A stretch of DNA of 64,000 nt from Dinoroseobacter sp049800835 (lineage in GTDB: Bacteria > Pseudomonadota > Alphaproteobacteria > Rhodobacterales > Rhodobacteraceae). The stretch covers positions 1-64,000 of the forward strand of contig NZ_JBNAFU010000011.1 in assembly GCF_049800835.1 (NCBI RefSeq). Reading direction: 5' to 3'. A program made the position numbers and the translations under genes. This document shows, piece after piece, positions 27,317 through 36,666 of this stretch (position 1 is the first letter of the stretch; each line of letters starts with the position of its first letter). Under the pieces are notes generated by a model. It saw only the letters and a list, made by a program, of their open reading frames with translations. It made no database searches and was not told the DNA's origin.

Positions 27317-27359
27317 TGCAAAGGCCGATCAACCGAACCGCAAAGGCATTGCCCCAGAT

Positions 27360-28157
27360 ATGGATTTTCAGCATCTAACCGCCGTTATTCGCTCCCTCGC
27401 CCTCGAAGCGGGCGACGCCATCATGCAAATTTACAACTCCGACGATTTCGATGTGCGTGCAAAGTCGGATGATAGTCCTGTCACCGCTGCCGACGAAGCC
27501 GCCGATGCGCTGATATCGGCCGGTCTTGCGAAGGCTTTTCCGGATGTTCTCTGTGTCACCGAGGAGCAGGCTGCGTCACATTCCGAAACCGCAGGCACCT
27601 TCTTCATTGTTGATCCACTGGACGGTACCAAGGAGTTTGTGCACCGACGCGGCGATTTTACCGTGAACATCGCGTATGTTGTCGATGGCGTGCCCATGCG
27701 CGGCGTTGTCTACGCACCAGCCAAGAACCGGCTGTTCTACACGCAGCCCGATGGCACGTCCGTGGAGGAAACCGGTGATCTGGCTCCCGAAACGGCAGGC
27801 CCAGTAACCCCGATCTCCGTCACCGAACCGGACAATTCGGCGCTCATGGTTGTCGCGTCCAAGTCTCACCGCGATCAGGCGACGGAGGATTATATTTCGC
27901 AGTATGCTGTCAAGGACATGACCTCCGCCGGATCGTCGCTCAAGTTCTGTTTGGTAGCCACCGGAGAGGCGGATTTCTATCCGCGTCTCGGGCGGACGAT
28001 GGAATGGGACACGGCGGCGGGCGATGCCGTTCTGCGCGGAGCAGGAGGGCAGGTGCTCAGGTTTGATGACCACACGCCGCTCAGCTATGGCAAGTCAGGT
28101 TACGAGAACCCGTTCTTCATCGCGACCGCACCGGGCGTCGTTTTGAAAGGCGCGTAA
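27360..28157 (+). CDS. cysQ: 3'(2'),5'-bisphosphate nucleotidase CysQ
   Basis: A 265-aa magnesium-dependent phosphatase that hydrolyses 3'-phosphoadenosine 5'-phosphate, the by-product of PAPS-using sulfotransferases. The inositol-monophosphatase-type metal site is present: E68/E69 (VTEEQ), D85-P-L-D88-G-T, and the later motif EWDTAAGDAVL. kdsB starts on the next base after its stop. Its place ahead of kdsB, galU, glycosyltransferases and a sulfotransferase-like gene fits sulfation of a surface glycan. Confidence 0.93.
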   Translation: MDFQHLTAVIRSLALEAGDAIMQIYNSDDFDVRAKSDDSPVTAADEAADALISAGLAKAFPDVLCVTEEQAASHSETAGTFFIVDPLDGTKEFVHRRGDFTVNIAYVVDGVPMRGVVYAPAKNRLFYTQPDGTSVEETGDLAPETAGPVTPISVTEPDNSALMVVASKSHRDQATEDYISQYAVKDMTSAGSSLKFCLVATGEADFYPRLGRTMEWDTAAGDAVLRGAGGQVLRFDDHTPLSYGKSGYENPFFIATAPGVVLKGA

Positions 28158-28958
28158 ATGTCGGTTCTGGTCGTCATCCCGGCGCGTTACGCCTCGTCGC
28201 GGTATCCCGGCAAACCGCTTGTCCCGCTGAAAGGGGCGACGGGCGTTTCGCGCACACTTCTGGCGCGCTCGTGGGAAGCGGCCTGTGCGGCCAAAGGCGT
28301 GGACCGTGTGGTGGTTGCCACGGATGATGACCGGATCGCAGTCCACGCGACCGAGATCGGGGCGGAGGTCGTGATGACCTCTACTGCGTGCCGCAATGGC
28401 ACTGAACGGGTGGCCGAGGCTGTCTCCGTTCTGAAGGTCGAGCCAGAGATCGTCGTCAACCTTCAGGGCGATGCCCCCCTGACGCCTGCGTGGTTCGTCG
28501 AAGAGCTTGTTGAAGGCCTGCGTGCCGCGCCGGATGCCGATCTCGCAACACCGGTGTTGCGGTGCGATGGACGTGCGCTCAACGGGTTTCTGGACGACCG
28601 CCGCGCAGGACGTGTCGGGGGTACAACGGCCGTGTTTGGGGCGCAGGGTCAGGCGCTCTACTTTTCGAAAGAAGTCGTGCCCTACACTGATACCACCTAC
28701 GCAGAGACAGAAGCGACTCCGGTGTTCCACCATGTCGGGCTCTACGCCTATCGGCCGGATGCGCTAAGCGCCTATGCTCACTGGCCAGTTGGCCCCCTGG
28801 AAATGCTCGAAGGTCTCGAACAACTGCGTTTTCTAGAGAACGGTCGCCGGGTTTTGTGTGTGCAGGTCGATGGCAAAGGGCGCCAGTTCTGGGAATTGAA
28901 CAACCCCGAAGACGTCCCAAAGATCGAGTCGATGTTGGCGGAGATGGGGCAGGCCTGA
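28158..28958 (+). CDS. kdsB: 3-deoxy-manno-octulosonate cytidylyltransferase
   Basis: A 266-aa enzyme that activates Kdo as CMP-Kdo for lipopolysaccharide or Kdo-linked capsule. The N-terminal signature VVIPARYASSRYPGKPL, then VVVATDDDRI, and NLQGDAPLTP are all present. It starts immediately after the cysQ stop. The protein is somewhat longer than the usual 245-250 aa because of an insertion in the middle (about 150-165), which carries a FLDDRRAGRVGGT segment. Confidence 0.93.
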   Translation: MSVLVVIPARYASSRYPGKPLVPLKGATGVSRTLLARSWEAACAAKGVDRVVVATDDDRIAVHATEIGAEVVMTSTACRNGTERVAEAVSVLKVEPEIVVNLQGDAPLTPAWFVEELVEGLRAAPDADLATPVLRCDGRALNGFLDDRRAGRVGGTTAVFGAQGQALYFSKEVVPYTDTTYAETEATPVFHHVGLYAYRPDALSAYAHWPVGPLEMLEGLEQLRFLENGRRVLCVQVDGKGRQFWELNNPEDVPKIESMLAEMGQA

Positions 28959-28981
28959 TCTTTTGGTATGCTCCCGATTTG

Positions 28982-28997
28982 ACAGCAACAATGCTGT
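28982..28997. other. Small inverted repeat in the kdsB-galU gap
   Basis: ACAGCA and TGCTGT around a 4-nt loop, without a T-run. The remaining 274-nt gap between kdsB and galU holds no gene or clear promoter that I can support. Confidence 0.3.
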
Positions 28998-29232
28998 TCA
29001 GCGGCGAAAACATGCCACCTTCAAGAAACAATAGCGGATGCTGCGCAAATGCTTGTTTTTTGAAAGAACCGGTGTTGTTTCTGCCTCGAACGCTTGATTT
29101 CTCAAAGCAATTTTTCCCGCCATGCTGCGGCGCAGCAACAACGCATTGCCGATCCGGGCCGACGTGGTTGCCATCCACAGGCAAACCTGCACAGGATTGG
29201 GCAGCCAAGTTATGCACAGGTCAGGACATACT

Positions 29233-30126
29233 ATGCCTCGCTCCGTAAAAACGGCCGTTTTTCCAGTTGCCGGCCTCGGAACCCGCTTTTTACCCGCTAC
29301 AAAATCCGTCCCGAAGGAAATTATGACCCTCGTGGACAAGCCTCTCGTGCAGTACGCGATCGACGAAGCGCGCGCGGCAGGCATCGAAGAATTCATCTTT
29401 GTAACCTCGCGCGGCAAGAGCGCGCTCGAGGACTATTTTGATCAGGCGCCCCAGTTGGAGCAATCGCTCGAAGCAAAGGGCAAGACAGAGCTTCTGGATG
29501 TTCTGCGAAAGACGAACATGGAAAGCGGCGCGATCGCGTATATCCGCCAGACGCAGGCCTTGGGTCTTGGCCACGCGGTCTGGTGTGCCCGCCGGTTGAT
29601 TGGCGACCGGCCGTTCGCAGTGATCCTGCCGGACGATGTGATCGCCGCCGATACGCCCTGCTTGCAACAGATGGTCGAAGCCTATCAGGAAACCGGCGGC
29701 AATATGGTGGCCACGATGGAGGTGCCCGCAGACAAGGCGTCGGCCTATGGCATCGTGGATATTGCCGAGGACATGGGATCGATCGTTTCGGTCAAAGGCA
29801 TGGTCGAGAAGCCGTCGCAGGAAGAAGCCCCGTCGAACCTGGCTGTTATTGGACGCTACATCCTGACACCCAAGGTGCTGACCAACCTCGAAGAGGGCAA
29901 GCGCGGCGCTGGTGGCGAGATTCAACTTACAGACGCCATCGCTCAGGAGATTACGGATTCGGACAACGTCTACGGGTTCCGGTTTGCCGGGCAGCGGTTC
30001 GACTGCGGCTCCAAGGCGGGTTTCCTGCAGGCCACCGTTTCCTTCGCGTTGTCGCGGCCGGACCTAGCGCCGGAATTACAGGACTTCCTGCAAGAGCTGT
30101 CCTTTGCGAGCAAGGCCGCAGAGTAA
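29233..30126 (+). CDS. galU: UTP-glucose-1-phosphate uridylyltransferase
   Basis: A 297-aa enzyme that makes UDP-glucose, donor for many glycans. The nucleotidyl-transferase signature GLGTRFLPATKSVPKEI (residues 14-30) and the segments VILPDDVI and VVEKPS-like MVEKPSQEE are intact. ATG 29233 is chosen from the family N-terminus (VKTAVFPVAGLGTR); upstream in-frame codons from 29122 are unlikely. It supplies a sugar donor to the following glycosyltransferase genes. Confidence 0.95.
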   Translation: MPRSVKTAVFPVAGLGTRFLPATKSVPKEIMTLVDKPLVQYAIDEARAAGIEEFIFVTSRGKSALEDYFDQAPQLEQSLEAKGKTELLDVLRKTNMESGAIAYIRQTQALGLGHAVWCARRLIGDRPFAVILPDDVIAADTPCLQQMVEAYQETGGNMVATMEVPADKASAYGIVDIAEDMGSIVSVKGMVEKPSQEEAPSNLAVIGRYILTPKVLTNLEEGKRGAGGEIQLTDAIAQEITDSDNVYGFRFAGQRFDCGSKAGFLQATVSFALSRPDLAPELQDFLQELSFASKAAE

Positions 30127-30193
30127 ACCGATCACTTGTGCCATATCATGGAGTAGCTAGTCTCGGCGCGATGTCCTAAACGGGTCGGCTCCG

Positions 30194-31216
30194 GTGATCA
30201 ACGCTCTGCGACAAGCCTACAAGCTCCGCTGGAAACGGCGTGAACTTCTTTGGCGTGCATGGAAAGCGCGCCATGAACTGACCCCGGTCACGGACAGAAC
30301 ACGTTCGTTGCCGACCGAAGGCGTCTTGTGCTTCGCCTGTGTACGGAACGAGGCAGAACGGATTCCGTTTTGGCTGGCGCACTACCGGGCGCTTGGCGTC
30401 GTGCATTTTCTGATCGTGGATAATGACAGCACGGATGCCACCAGTGCTTTGCTACGGGACGCGTCCGATGTGTCGGTTTGGCGCACGTCTTCCAGTTACA
30501 AGGCCGCACGCTTCGGGATGGACTGGCTGACCGTTCTGCTGGCGCGCCACGGTCAGGATCGTTGGTGCCTGACCGCAGATGTGGATGAATTGCTGGTCTA
30601 TCCGGATCATACGGCGCGACCCTTGCCATACCTGACGAGTGCACTCGACCAACATGGGCGCCGCGCGTTCGGTGCCTTGATGGTGGAGCTTTTTCCAAAG
30701 GGTCCGGTGGGCGCGCAGAAATACAGGCCAGGTCAGGATCCGACCGAAACCCTGCGGTGGTTGGACCCAACTCCGTATCGGACGCGCCGGCAGCCACATT
30801 TGAAAGCAACGCTCTATCAGGGTGGTATTCGAGACCGTGCGTTTTTCGCCGATGAGCCGAGGCGTGCGCCAACCCTGAACAAGATTCCGCTGGTCAAATG
30901 GCATTGGCGCTGGGCGTATCTCAACTCTACGCATTCTTTGTTGCCACCCCGGTTGAACGAGGTGTTTTCCACTCCCGGTCAATCTCGCCTTTCGGGCACA
31001 TTGCTTCATACGAAGTTCTTGCCATCTGTCGTGCCCCGCTCGGTCGAGGAGAAGGCACGGCGTGAGCATTTTGGAAACAGCACACTTTTCGATGCTTATT
31101 ACGACCGGTTGATCGAAAACCCCGATCTGTGGTTCCCGCAGGCTGTTGAATACACGGGCACCGATCAGCTTGAAGCACTGGGGTTCATGGCACGGGACGC
31201 TGAATGGGGGCCCTGA
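30194..31216 (+). CDS. Glycosyltransferase family 2-like protein, copy 1
   Basis: A 340-aa cytoplasmic protein of the Glyco_tranf_2_4 type. Recognisable pieces: FACVRNEAERIPFWLAHYR, LIVDNDSTDATS, and a DxD-like motif in LTADVDELLVYP (near residue 130), followed by KIPLVKWHW and a late HTKFL segment. Start GTG 30194. It is a sister of the next gene, with which it shares these motifs in the same order. Probably transfers a sugar onto a surface glycan; donor and acceptor unknown. Confidence 0.82.
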   Translation: MINALRQAYKLRWKRRELLWRAWKARHELTPVTDRTRSLPTEGVLCFACVRNEAERIPFWLAHYRALGVVHFLIVDNDSTDATSALLRDASDVSVWRTSSSYKAARFGMDWLTVLLARHGQDRWCLTADVDELLVYPDHTARPLPYLTSALDQHGRRAFGALMVELFPKGPVGAQKYRPGQDPTETLRWLDPTPYRTRRQPHLKATLYQGGIRDRAFFADEPRRAPTLNKIPLVKWHWRWAYLNSTHSLLPPRLNEVFSTPGQSRLSGTLLHTKFLPSVVPRSVEEKARREHFGNSTLFDAYYDRLIENPDLWFPQAVEYTGTDQLEALGFMARDAEWGP

Positions 31217-31336
31217 CGCGCCCCGTTGTGGCAGACCTGAACTGCCGTTAGTCTTCGGGTAAGAACATTAACCATATATCGGGCATAGAGCGCGGGGCGG
31301 GTCCACGCCTTTGCGCACAGGTACAGGAGCAGGATC

Positions 31337-32353
31337 GTGAGCGTTCTTGCGCGCTACAAGCTCAGGCTGCGGCGGAAACGTCTGTTGCTGCGCGCACGCC
31401 GCAAGTCGCGCGAGTTGCGTGCGGTTCGTGATCTGACCCCCGACATCCAGTCGCAGGATATCCTGTGCTTTGTCACCGCTCGCAACGAGCGTATCCGCCT
31501 GCCCTATTTTCTCGATTACTACCGAAACCTTGGTGTCGATCAGTTCCTGTTTGTGGACAACGGATCAAGCGATGGGTCTGTCGATTACCTGGCCGCGCAA
31601 CCGGATGTCTCAGTCTGGTCAACCCAAGCCAGTTACCGAAGCGCGCGTTTCGGTATGGACTGGACAAGCCAGCTGCTTCGAAAACACGGCACGGGGCACT
31701 GGTGCCTGACCGTCGATCCCGACGAGTTCCTTGTCTATCCGTTCTGCGAGACGCGGCCCTTGCGCGCCCTGACAGACTGGATGGACGCTTCCCGCCTGCG
31801 GGCATTGCCTGCGATGCTGCTGGACATGTACCCGCGCGGACCGCTGGATGCGCATCCCTATTCCGAAGGGCAGAATCCGTTCGAGATAGCAAGCTGGTTT
31901 GACGGTGGGAATTACACGGTCAAGCTCAACCCCTATCTGAGGAACCTGTGGATTCAGGGTGGCCCCAGGGCACGCGCGTTTTTTGCTGACGATCCAAGTG
32001 CGGCGCCGGCGTTGAACAAGATACCGTTGGTCAAATGGCACGCCCGTAATGTCTATGTCGACAGCACCCACATGCTGCTGCCACGCGGGTTGAACCAGGT
32101 TTATGCGACCGATGGCGGAGAACGGATTTCCGGTTGTTTGCTGCATGCAAAATTCTTCGACACCTTTGCCGCCAAGTCGCAGGAAGAGCTGCAACGCAAC
32201 GAACACTATGCGGGCGGGAGAGAGTACAGCGCCTATGCCGCTGCGCTGGACCGATCGGACAACCTGGACCTTTGGCATGAATACTCCGAGCGGTACGTCT
32301 CATGGAGGCAACTGGAAATCCTTGGCCTGATGTCGAAGGGGAACTGGGCATGA
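31337..32353 (+). CDS. Glycosyltransferase family 2-like protein, copy 2
   Basis: A 338-aa paralogue of the upstream gene with the same landmarks: FVTARNERIRLPYFLDYYR, FVDNGSSDGSV, SARFGMDW, LTVDPDEFLVYP, NKIPLVKWH and HAKFFD. GTG 31337 has a CAGGAGCAGG ribosome-binding site. Its stop overlaps the next start (ATGA at 32350). The strong similarity in order and motif to copy 1 shows a tandem duplication followed by divergence. Confidence 0.82.
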   Translation: MSVLARYKLRLRRKRLLLRARRKSRELRAVRDLTPDIQSQDILCFVTARNERIRLPYFLDYYRNLGVDQFLFVDNGSSDGSVDYLAAQPDVSVWSTQASYRSARFGMDWTSQLLRKHGTGHWCLTVDPDEFLVYPFCETRPLRALTDWMDASRLRALPAMLLDMYPRGPLDAHPYSEGQNPFEIASWFDGGNYTVKLNPYLRNLWIQGGPRARAFFADDPSAAPALNKIPLVKWHARNVYVDSTHMLLPRGLNQVYATDGGERISGCLLHAKFFDTFAAKSQEELQRNEHYAGGREYSAYAAALDRSDNLDLWHEYSERYVSWRQLEILGLMSKGNWA

Positions 32354-34059
32354 GCGCCGCACGGATCGGGTTCGTGATGCTTGCGCATGTCGAATTGCCG
32401 AGGGCAGGCCAGCTTGCGCGGCATCTTGCCTCACGCGGGTTTCCGGTGGTCATCCATCTGGATCGCAAGGTGCCCATCAGCCAAGCGGAAGCGCTACGGT
32501 CGGCGCTGCGTGATCTGGCCAACGTGCTGTTTGCGCCGCAATACGCGTGTGGATGGGGCCTGTGGTCGATGGTCGAGGCAACGCAGGCCAGCGCGGCGCT
32601 TCTTCTCGAAGCCATGCCCGCCGTGCGTCACGTCGCGCTGATCAGCGGCGACAGCTTGCCGCTCGCTCCGGTGACCGAACTGGCGGACTTCCTGAACAGG
32701 TATCCACAGACTGATTTCATCGAGTCCGTCACCGTTCAGGACGTGCCTTGGACAATTGGCGGGCTACAGCAGGAACGCTTTACGCTGCGTTTCCCGTTCT
32801 CGTGGCGGACGCAGCGCAAGTTGTTTGACAGGTACGTGAACCTTCAGCGACGGACCGGGTTTCGGCGCCGGATACCACAGGGCATTGAACCGCATCTCGG
32901 GTCGCAATGGTGGTGCCTGACGCGCGACAGCCTTGAGGCAATTCTTGCTGATCCACGCCGGTCGGAGTTTGACCGGTACTTCTCCAAGGTCTGGATTCCG
33001 GACGAGTCTTATTTCCAGACCCTTGTGCGTCGCGTGTCGGTGTCGATCGAAAGCCGGTCGCTGATGCTGTCCAAGTTCGATGCCCAGGGAAAGCCATTCA
33101 CGTTTTACGACGATCACCTCGACATTCTGCGCAACTCGGATCGGTTCCTCGTCCGCAAGGTTTGGCCGCGCGCAACGAAATTGTACGAGGTTTTGTTGTC
33201 AGAGCAGCCTGCACGTCATGCGCAGTCGCCCGCGCACCCCCATCGCATCGAAAAGGTGTTTGATGAGGCTATCCTGCGTGGCCGGGATGGCCGACAGGGG
33301 TTGTTCATGCAAAGCCGATTTCCGGCCGATACCTGGTCGGCGGGCAAGACCGCAGCGCCGTATTTTGTCTTTCAGGGGTATGATGAAGCGGTGGACGGGT
33401 TTGCCAAATGGCTGTCGCGCTGGACCGGTGCACGGGTGCACGGGCACCTTTTTGATTGGCAGTCAGTTCCGTTTGCCGATGGGGCGCGAATGTTCAATGG
33501 CGGGCTTCCCGCCGATCCGGCCTTGCGCGACCATGATCCGCGCGGGTTCTTGAGAAACCTGCTTTGGAACGGTCGGGGCGAGACGCAGTGTTTTCAGATG
33601 GCGCCCTATGACCGACAGGATGTGAACGAGGAAATGATATGGGATTCCAACGCGCATATTTCGGTCATCTCTGGTGCCTGGGCGATCAAGCTGTTCAAAT
33701 CTGACCTGCCGTTCGAGGCGGCGCGCAAGGAAGCGGCCTGGATGCAGCGGGTCGAGGATCATTTTCTGGGACAGTTGCGGCGGCGCGGCCTGCCCTCGAC
33801 CATCCGGGTCACTTCGCTTGCGGATTTCATCGAGAACCCCATGACCCATCTGCAAGACACGCTGGATGTGCTGACGCCCTTGTCGCGTCGCCACTTGTCC
33901 GAGGCGCCCAAACTGGTCGACCTCGCAGGTTTTGGCGACTTCCTGCAACGGCTGACCAATGCCGGTATGAAACCCTATCTGACGGGGGATATCCCGCATG
34001 ATAGCGAACTCGTTGCTTCCGTTGTTCCGACGGACACCGCTGCGAGTGGGCGCGCGTGA
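32350..34059 (+). CDS. GT14 (core-2/I-branching type) glycosyltransferase with DUF5928-like tail
   Basis: A 569-aa protein. Residues 5-275 resemble the branching beta-1,6-N-acetylglucosaminyltransferase family (IGFVMLAHVELPRAGQLARHL; VALISGDSLPL; GSQWWCLTRD; IPDESYFQTLVRR). Residues about 300-560 form a second region with features of a domain found fused to this enzyme in roseobacters (DUF5928). ATG 32350 overlaps the previous stop; its own stop shares an A with the following ATG. Part of a coupled four-gene glycan unit. Confidence 0.82.
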   Translation: MSAARIGFVMLAHVELPRAGQLARHLASRGFPVVIHLDRKVPISQAEALRSALRDLANVLFAPQYACGWGLWSMVEATQASAALLLEAMPAVRHVALISGDSLPLAPVTELADFLNRYPQTDFIESVTVQDVPWTIGGLQQERFTLRFPFSWRTQRKLFDRYVNLQRRTGFRRRIPQGIEPHLGSQWWCLTRDSLEAILADPRRSEFDRYFSKVWIPDESYFQTLVRRVSVSIESRSLMLSKFDAQGKPFTFYDDHLDILRNSDRFLVRKVWPRATKLYEVLLSEQPARHAQSPAHPHRIEKVFDEAILRGRDGRQGLFMQSRFPADTWSAGKTAAPYFVFQGYDEAVDGFAKWLSRWTGARVHGHLFDWQSVPFADGARMFNGGLPADPALRDHDPRGFLRNLLWNGRGETQCFQMAPYDRQDVNEEMIWDSNAHISVISGAWAIKLFKSDLPFEAARKEAAWMQRVEDHFLGQLRRRGLPSTIRVTSLADFIENPMTHLQDTLDVLTPLSRRHLSEAPKLVDLAGFGDFLQRLTNAGMKPYLTGDIPHDSELVASVVPTDTAASGRA

Positions 34060-35483
34060 TGTCCGCGTTCGATTACTTCGTGATCTTCGCGGGGATGCGA
34101 ACCGGGTCGAACTATCTGGAGCGAAACCTGAACTCCGCCCCGGATGTTCAATCCTACGGGGAGCTGTTCAACCCCTACTTCATTGCGCATGAGGGGCAGG
34201 ACGCGTTTCTGGGGATGACACTCGCGGACCGGGAGTCTGAACCGGTTGAACTGATCGAACGGGTCCGTGCCGAGACGGAGGGCTTAGCCGGGTTTCGGCT
34301 TTTTCATGATCACGACCGGCGCGTCCGTGACGTTGCACTCGCGGACCCGCGTTGCGCAAAGATCATCCTGACACGCAACCCGGTCGAAAGCTATGTATCC
34401 TATGTGAATGCGATGGCTTCCAATCAGTGGGTATTGACCGATGCGAAGGGCCAGATCGATGTTCCGCCGGTAGTTTTCAAGCCTGAGGAGTTCCAGGCTT
34501 TTGCGAGAGCTCAGGCAACGTTCCTGAACGAGGTGCGTGTGGGATTGGCGGCGGCGGGGCAAACCGCTTTGCAGATTGACTATACCGACCTTGGCGACCT
34601 GACTGCGGTCAATGGCGTTTTGTCCTACTTGGGGTCGCGTCACAGGCTGAACCGACCGGAACGAAGCCTGAAGCGTCAGAACCCTGCTGATGTTCTCGAT
34701 CGCGTGGCCAACCCGGGCGAGATGCAGAATGCGATCTCTACGCTTGATCCGTTCGGCCTTGATCCGACGGTTGCGGCGCGGTTGGAACGCGGTGCGGCGG
34801 TGCGCAGTTATGTGGCAGCGGCGCAAGCGCCGTTGCTTTACCTGCCGGTGCATGGTCCATTGACCAGAGCCGTAACCGACTGGATGACCGCGTTGGACCA
34901 TGGCGAGGCGCCACAGAGCGGGATGACGCAGAAGGACCTACGGGATTGGCGCCTCTCTCATCCAGGCGCGCGCAGCTTCACCGTTGTAACGCACCCTGTG
35001 CGGCGGGCGTGGGACGCATTCGAAACAGCCATCCTGCCCAGAGACCTGAGGCCTTACGCCGAGGTGCGCCGGGGCCTCGTGACGGCCTACAAGATTCCTT
35101 TGCCGGAACGCTGGCCCGACCCCGATCTGCCGACCGGACAGCTCCGACGCGCGTTCCTTGGGTTTTGCAAGTTCCTCAAGGCGAACCTTGCTGGGCAGAC
35201 CAGCCTTCGGATTGACGACGCGTGGTTGGGACAACATACGAAGCTGCACGGGATGGCTGCGATTGCCCTCCCGGATTTGATCCTGCGCGACTGTGATATG
35301 CACGCGGGTCTTATGCAGGTCGCCAGAATGGCTGGTTGTGACACAGCATGCACAGATCTGGCAGAGGCCCCCAAGCCGGAGCTTCTGTCCCGAATCTACA
35401 ACCAGAAGGTCGAGACAAGCGTTCGAACCGCGTATGCGCGCGACTATGCCGTGTTTGGTTTTTCAGATTGGTCCGCGTCCTAG
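34059..35483 (+). CDS. Sulfotransferase-like protein, probably two tandem domains
   Basis: A 474-aa cytoplasmic protein. The N-terminal half has a 5'-phosphosulfate loop-like motif AGMRTGSNYL (about 12-21) and a 3'-phosphate-binding segment LTRNPVESYVSYV (about 105-117) as in Stf0/NodH sulfotransferases. The C-terminal half has a second sulfotransferase-like stretch (VVTHPVRRAWDAFE near 308-321; then IDDAWLGQHTK and LILRDCDMHAGLMQVARMAGC). ATG 34059 lies in TGATG with the upstream stop; GTG 34056 is an alternative. With cysQ in the same region, PAPS-dependent glycan sulfation is likely. Confidence 0.75.
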   Translation: MSAFDYFVIFAGMRTGSNYLERNLNSAPDVQSYGELFNPYFIAHEGQDAFLGMTLADRESEPVELIERVRAETEGLAGFRLFHDHDRRVRDVALADPRCAKIILTRNPVESYVSYVNAMASNQWVLTDAKGQIDVPPVVFKPEEFQAFARAQATFLNEVRVGLAAAGQTALQIDYTDLGDLTAVNGVLSYLGSRHRLNRPERSLKRQNPADVLDRVANPGEMQNAISTLDPFGLDPTVAARLERGAAVRSYVAAAQAPLLYLPVHGPLTRAVTDWMTALDHGEAPQSGMTQKDLRDWRLSHPGARSFTVVTHPVRRAWDAFETAILPRDLRPYAEVRRGLVTAYKIPLPERWPDPDLPTGQLRRAFLGFCKFLKANLAGQTSLRIDDAWLGQHTKLHGMAAIALPDLILRDCDMHAGLMQVARMAGCDTACTDLAEAPKPELLSRIYNQKVETSVRTAYARDYAVFGFSDWSAS

Positions 35484-35944
35484 GCGGCGCGATGCTGCTC
35501 TGTTTCCGTCAGGATCGCGTGCAGGGTCGACGGTTCCGCGTTGGCCCGCAGTTTGGCACAAACCGCCGGATCCCGAAGTGTGCGCGATACCAGCGCAAGC
35601 GCCTTGAGATGCTCAACTCCGCTGTCTTCGGGCGCAAACAGCGCAAAGATCAGATCGACCGGCTGGCGGTCGACCGAGTCGAAATCCATCGGCTTTTCGA
35701 GGCGCACGAACACGCCCACGACCCGGTCGATGTCGGCAAGCCGCGCATGGGGCAATGCAACGCCGCCACCAACACCTGTGGGCCCAAGCGACTCGCGTTC
35801 TTGCAAGGCATCGACGGCATCGGTCAGGCACACCTCGTAGGCCTGACACGCGATGTCGCTCAGCTCCTGCATCAGGCGCTTCTTACTACTCATCTGTCCC
35901 AGAACGCGAATTGCCTTCGGGGCGACCAAGTCTGATAAATCCAT
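35480..35944 (-). CDS. ptsN: Nitrogen-PTS EIIA component PtsN
   Basis: A 154-aa phosphorelay protein of the nitrogen-related phosphotransferase system. The phosphorylated histidine is H66 in GGGVALPHARL. It sits 51 nt downstream of hpf, as in the conserved lptB-(rpoN)-hpf-ptsN locus. Its end overlaps the convergent sulfotransferase gene by 4 nt. It links phosphoryl state to potassium, carbon and nitrogen control in related bacteria. Confidence 0.94.
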   Translation of the reverse strand: MDLSDLVAPKAIRVLGQMSSKKRLMQELSDIACQAYEVCLTDAVDALQERESLGPTGVGGGVALPHARLADIDRVVGVFVRLEKPMDFDSVDRQPVDLIFALFAPEDSGVEHLKALALVSRTLRDPAVCAKLRANAEPSTLHAILTETEQHRAA

Positions 35945-35995
35945 TGCCCTCGTCCGTTTAACCGGTTCAATCTGCGCCAGCTACACCGGCTGTTC

Positions 35996-36571
35996 TCAGC
36001 TGTCGAGCTTTGGATCGATCCAGCCGATATTTCCATCTTCACGGCGGTAAACGACGTTGAGGCCACCGTGCCCCTCGTTACGGAAGACCAGCACCGGGGC
36101 GTGTGCAAGCTCCATCTGCATGACGGCCTCTCCGACCGATACCGAGGGGATTTTCGTTTCCATTTCAGCGACAATCATCGGCTCAAATGTATCGGGTTCA
36201 CTCTCCTCAGGCGTGTCCGATCCATCGAGGATATATGCAGCCGCGCCCATGGATGCAACCGGCTCGGTGCGATCGCGGTGATGGTTTTTCAGGCGGCGCT
36301 TGTAGCGGCGCAGCTGTTTCTCCATCCGTTCGTTGCATTTGTCGAAGGCCGCGTAGATATCTACGGCGCTTGCCTTTGCCTGCGCCGTCAGACCGGTGGA
36401 CAGGTGCACGATCGCTTCGCAGACATGTTCATGCGCATCTTTGGAAAACACGATGTTGGCGTCGGTCGGGCGCTCCGCATACTTGCTGACCACCTCCGAC
36501 ATCTCATCCTTGACATGGGTTTGCAGAGCTTCGCCGACATCGATTTGTTTTCCGGTGATTTGATAGCGCAT
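35996..36571 (-). CDS. hpf: Long ribosome hibernation promoting factor
   Basis: A 191-aa protein that binds idle ribosomes and drives 100S dimer formation. Residues 1-105 are the S30AE domain (MRYQITGKQIDVGEAL; IVHLSTGLTAQAKA), and residues about 130-188 the long-form C-terminal dimerisation domain (KIPSVSVGEAVMQMELAHAPVLVF). The start has a consensus GGGAGGTACT ribosome-binding site. Upstream lies a 230-nt region with two hairpins. Confidence 0.95.
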   Translation of the reverse strand: MRYQITGKQIDVGEALQTHVKDEMSEVVSKYAERPTDANIVFSKDAHEHVCEAIVHLSTGLTAQAKASAVDIYAAFDKCNERMEKQLRRYKRRLKNHHRDRTEPVASMGAAAYILDGSDTPEESEPDTFEPMIVAEMETKIPSVSVGEAVMQMELAHAPVLVFRNEGHGGLNVVYRREDGNIGWIDPKLDS

Positions 36572-36601
36572 AGTACCTCCCGATATGCGGCAATCCGACG
36601 A

Positions 36602-36666
36602 CCTGACAGACGTCAGGGCGCGCTCTGGACTGCATGTAGAAGAGTGTTCCGAAACACGGGTTTCGG
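36602..36666 (-). promoter_or_regulatory. Two hairpins in the hpf upstream region
   Basis: CCTGAC-N4-GTCAGG (36602-36617) and CCGAAAC-N4-GTTTCGG (36649-36666) lie between hpf and lptB. Either can act as an mRNA stem-loop in a long hpf leader or as an operator. The rest of the 230-nt gap (36572-36801), where rpoN lies in many relatives, holds no gene. Confidence 0.45.
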
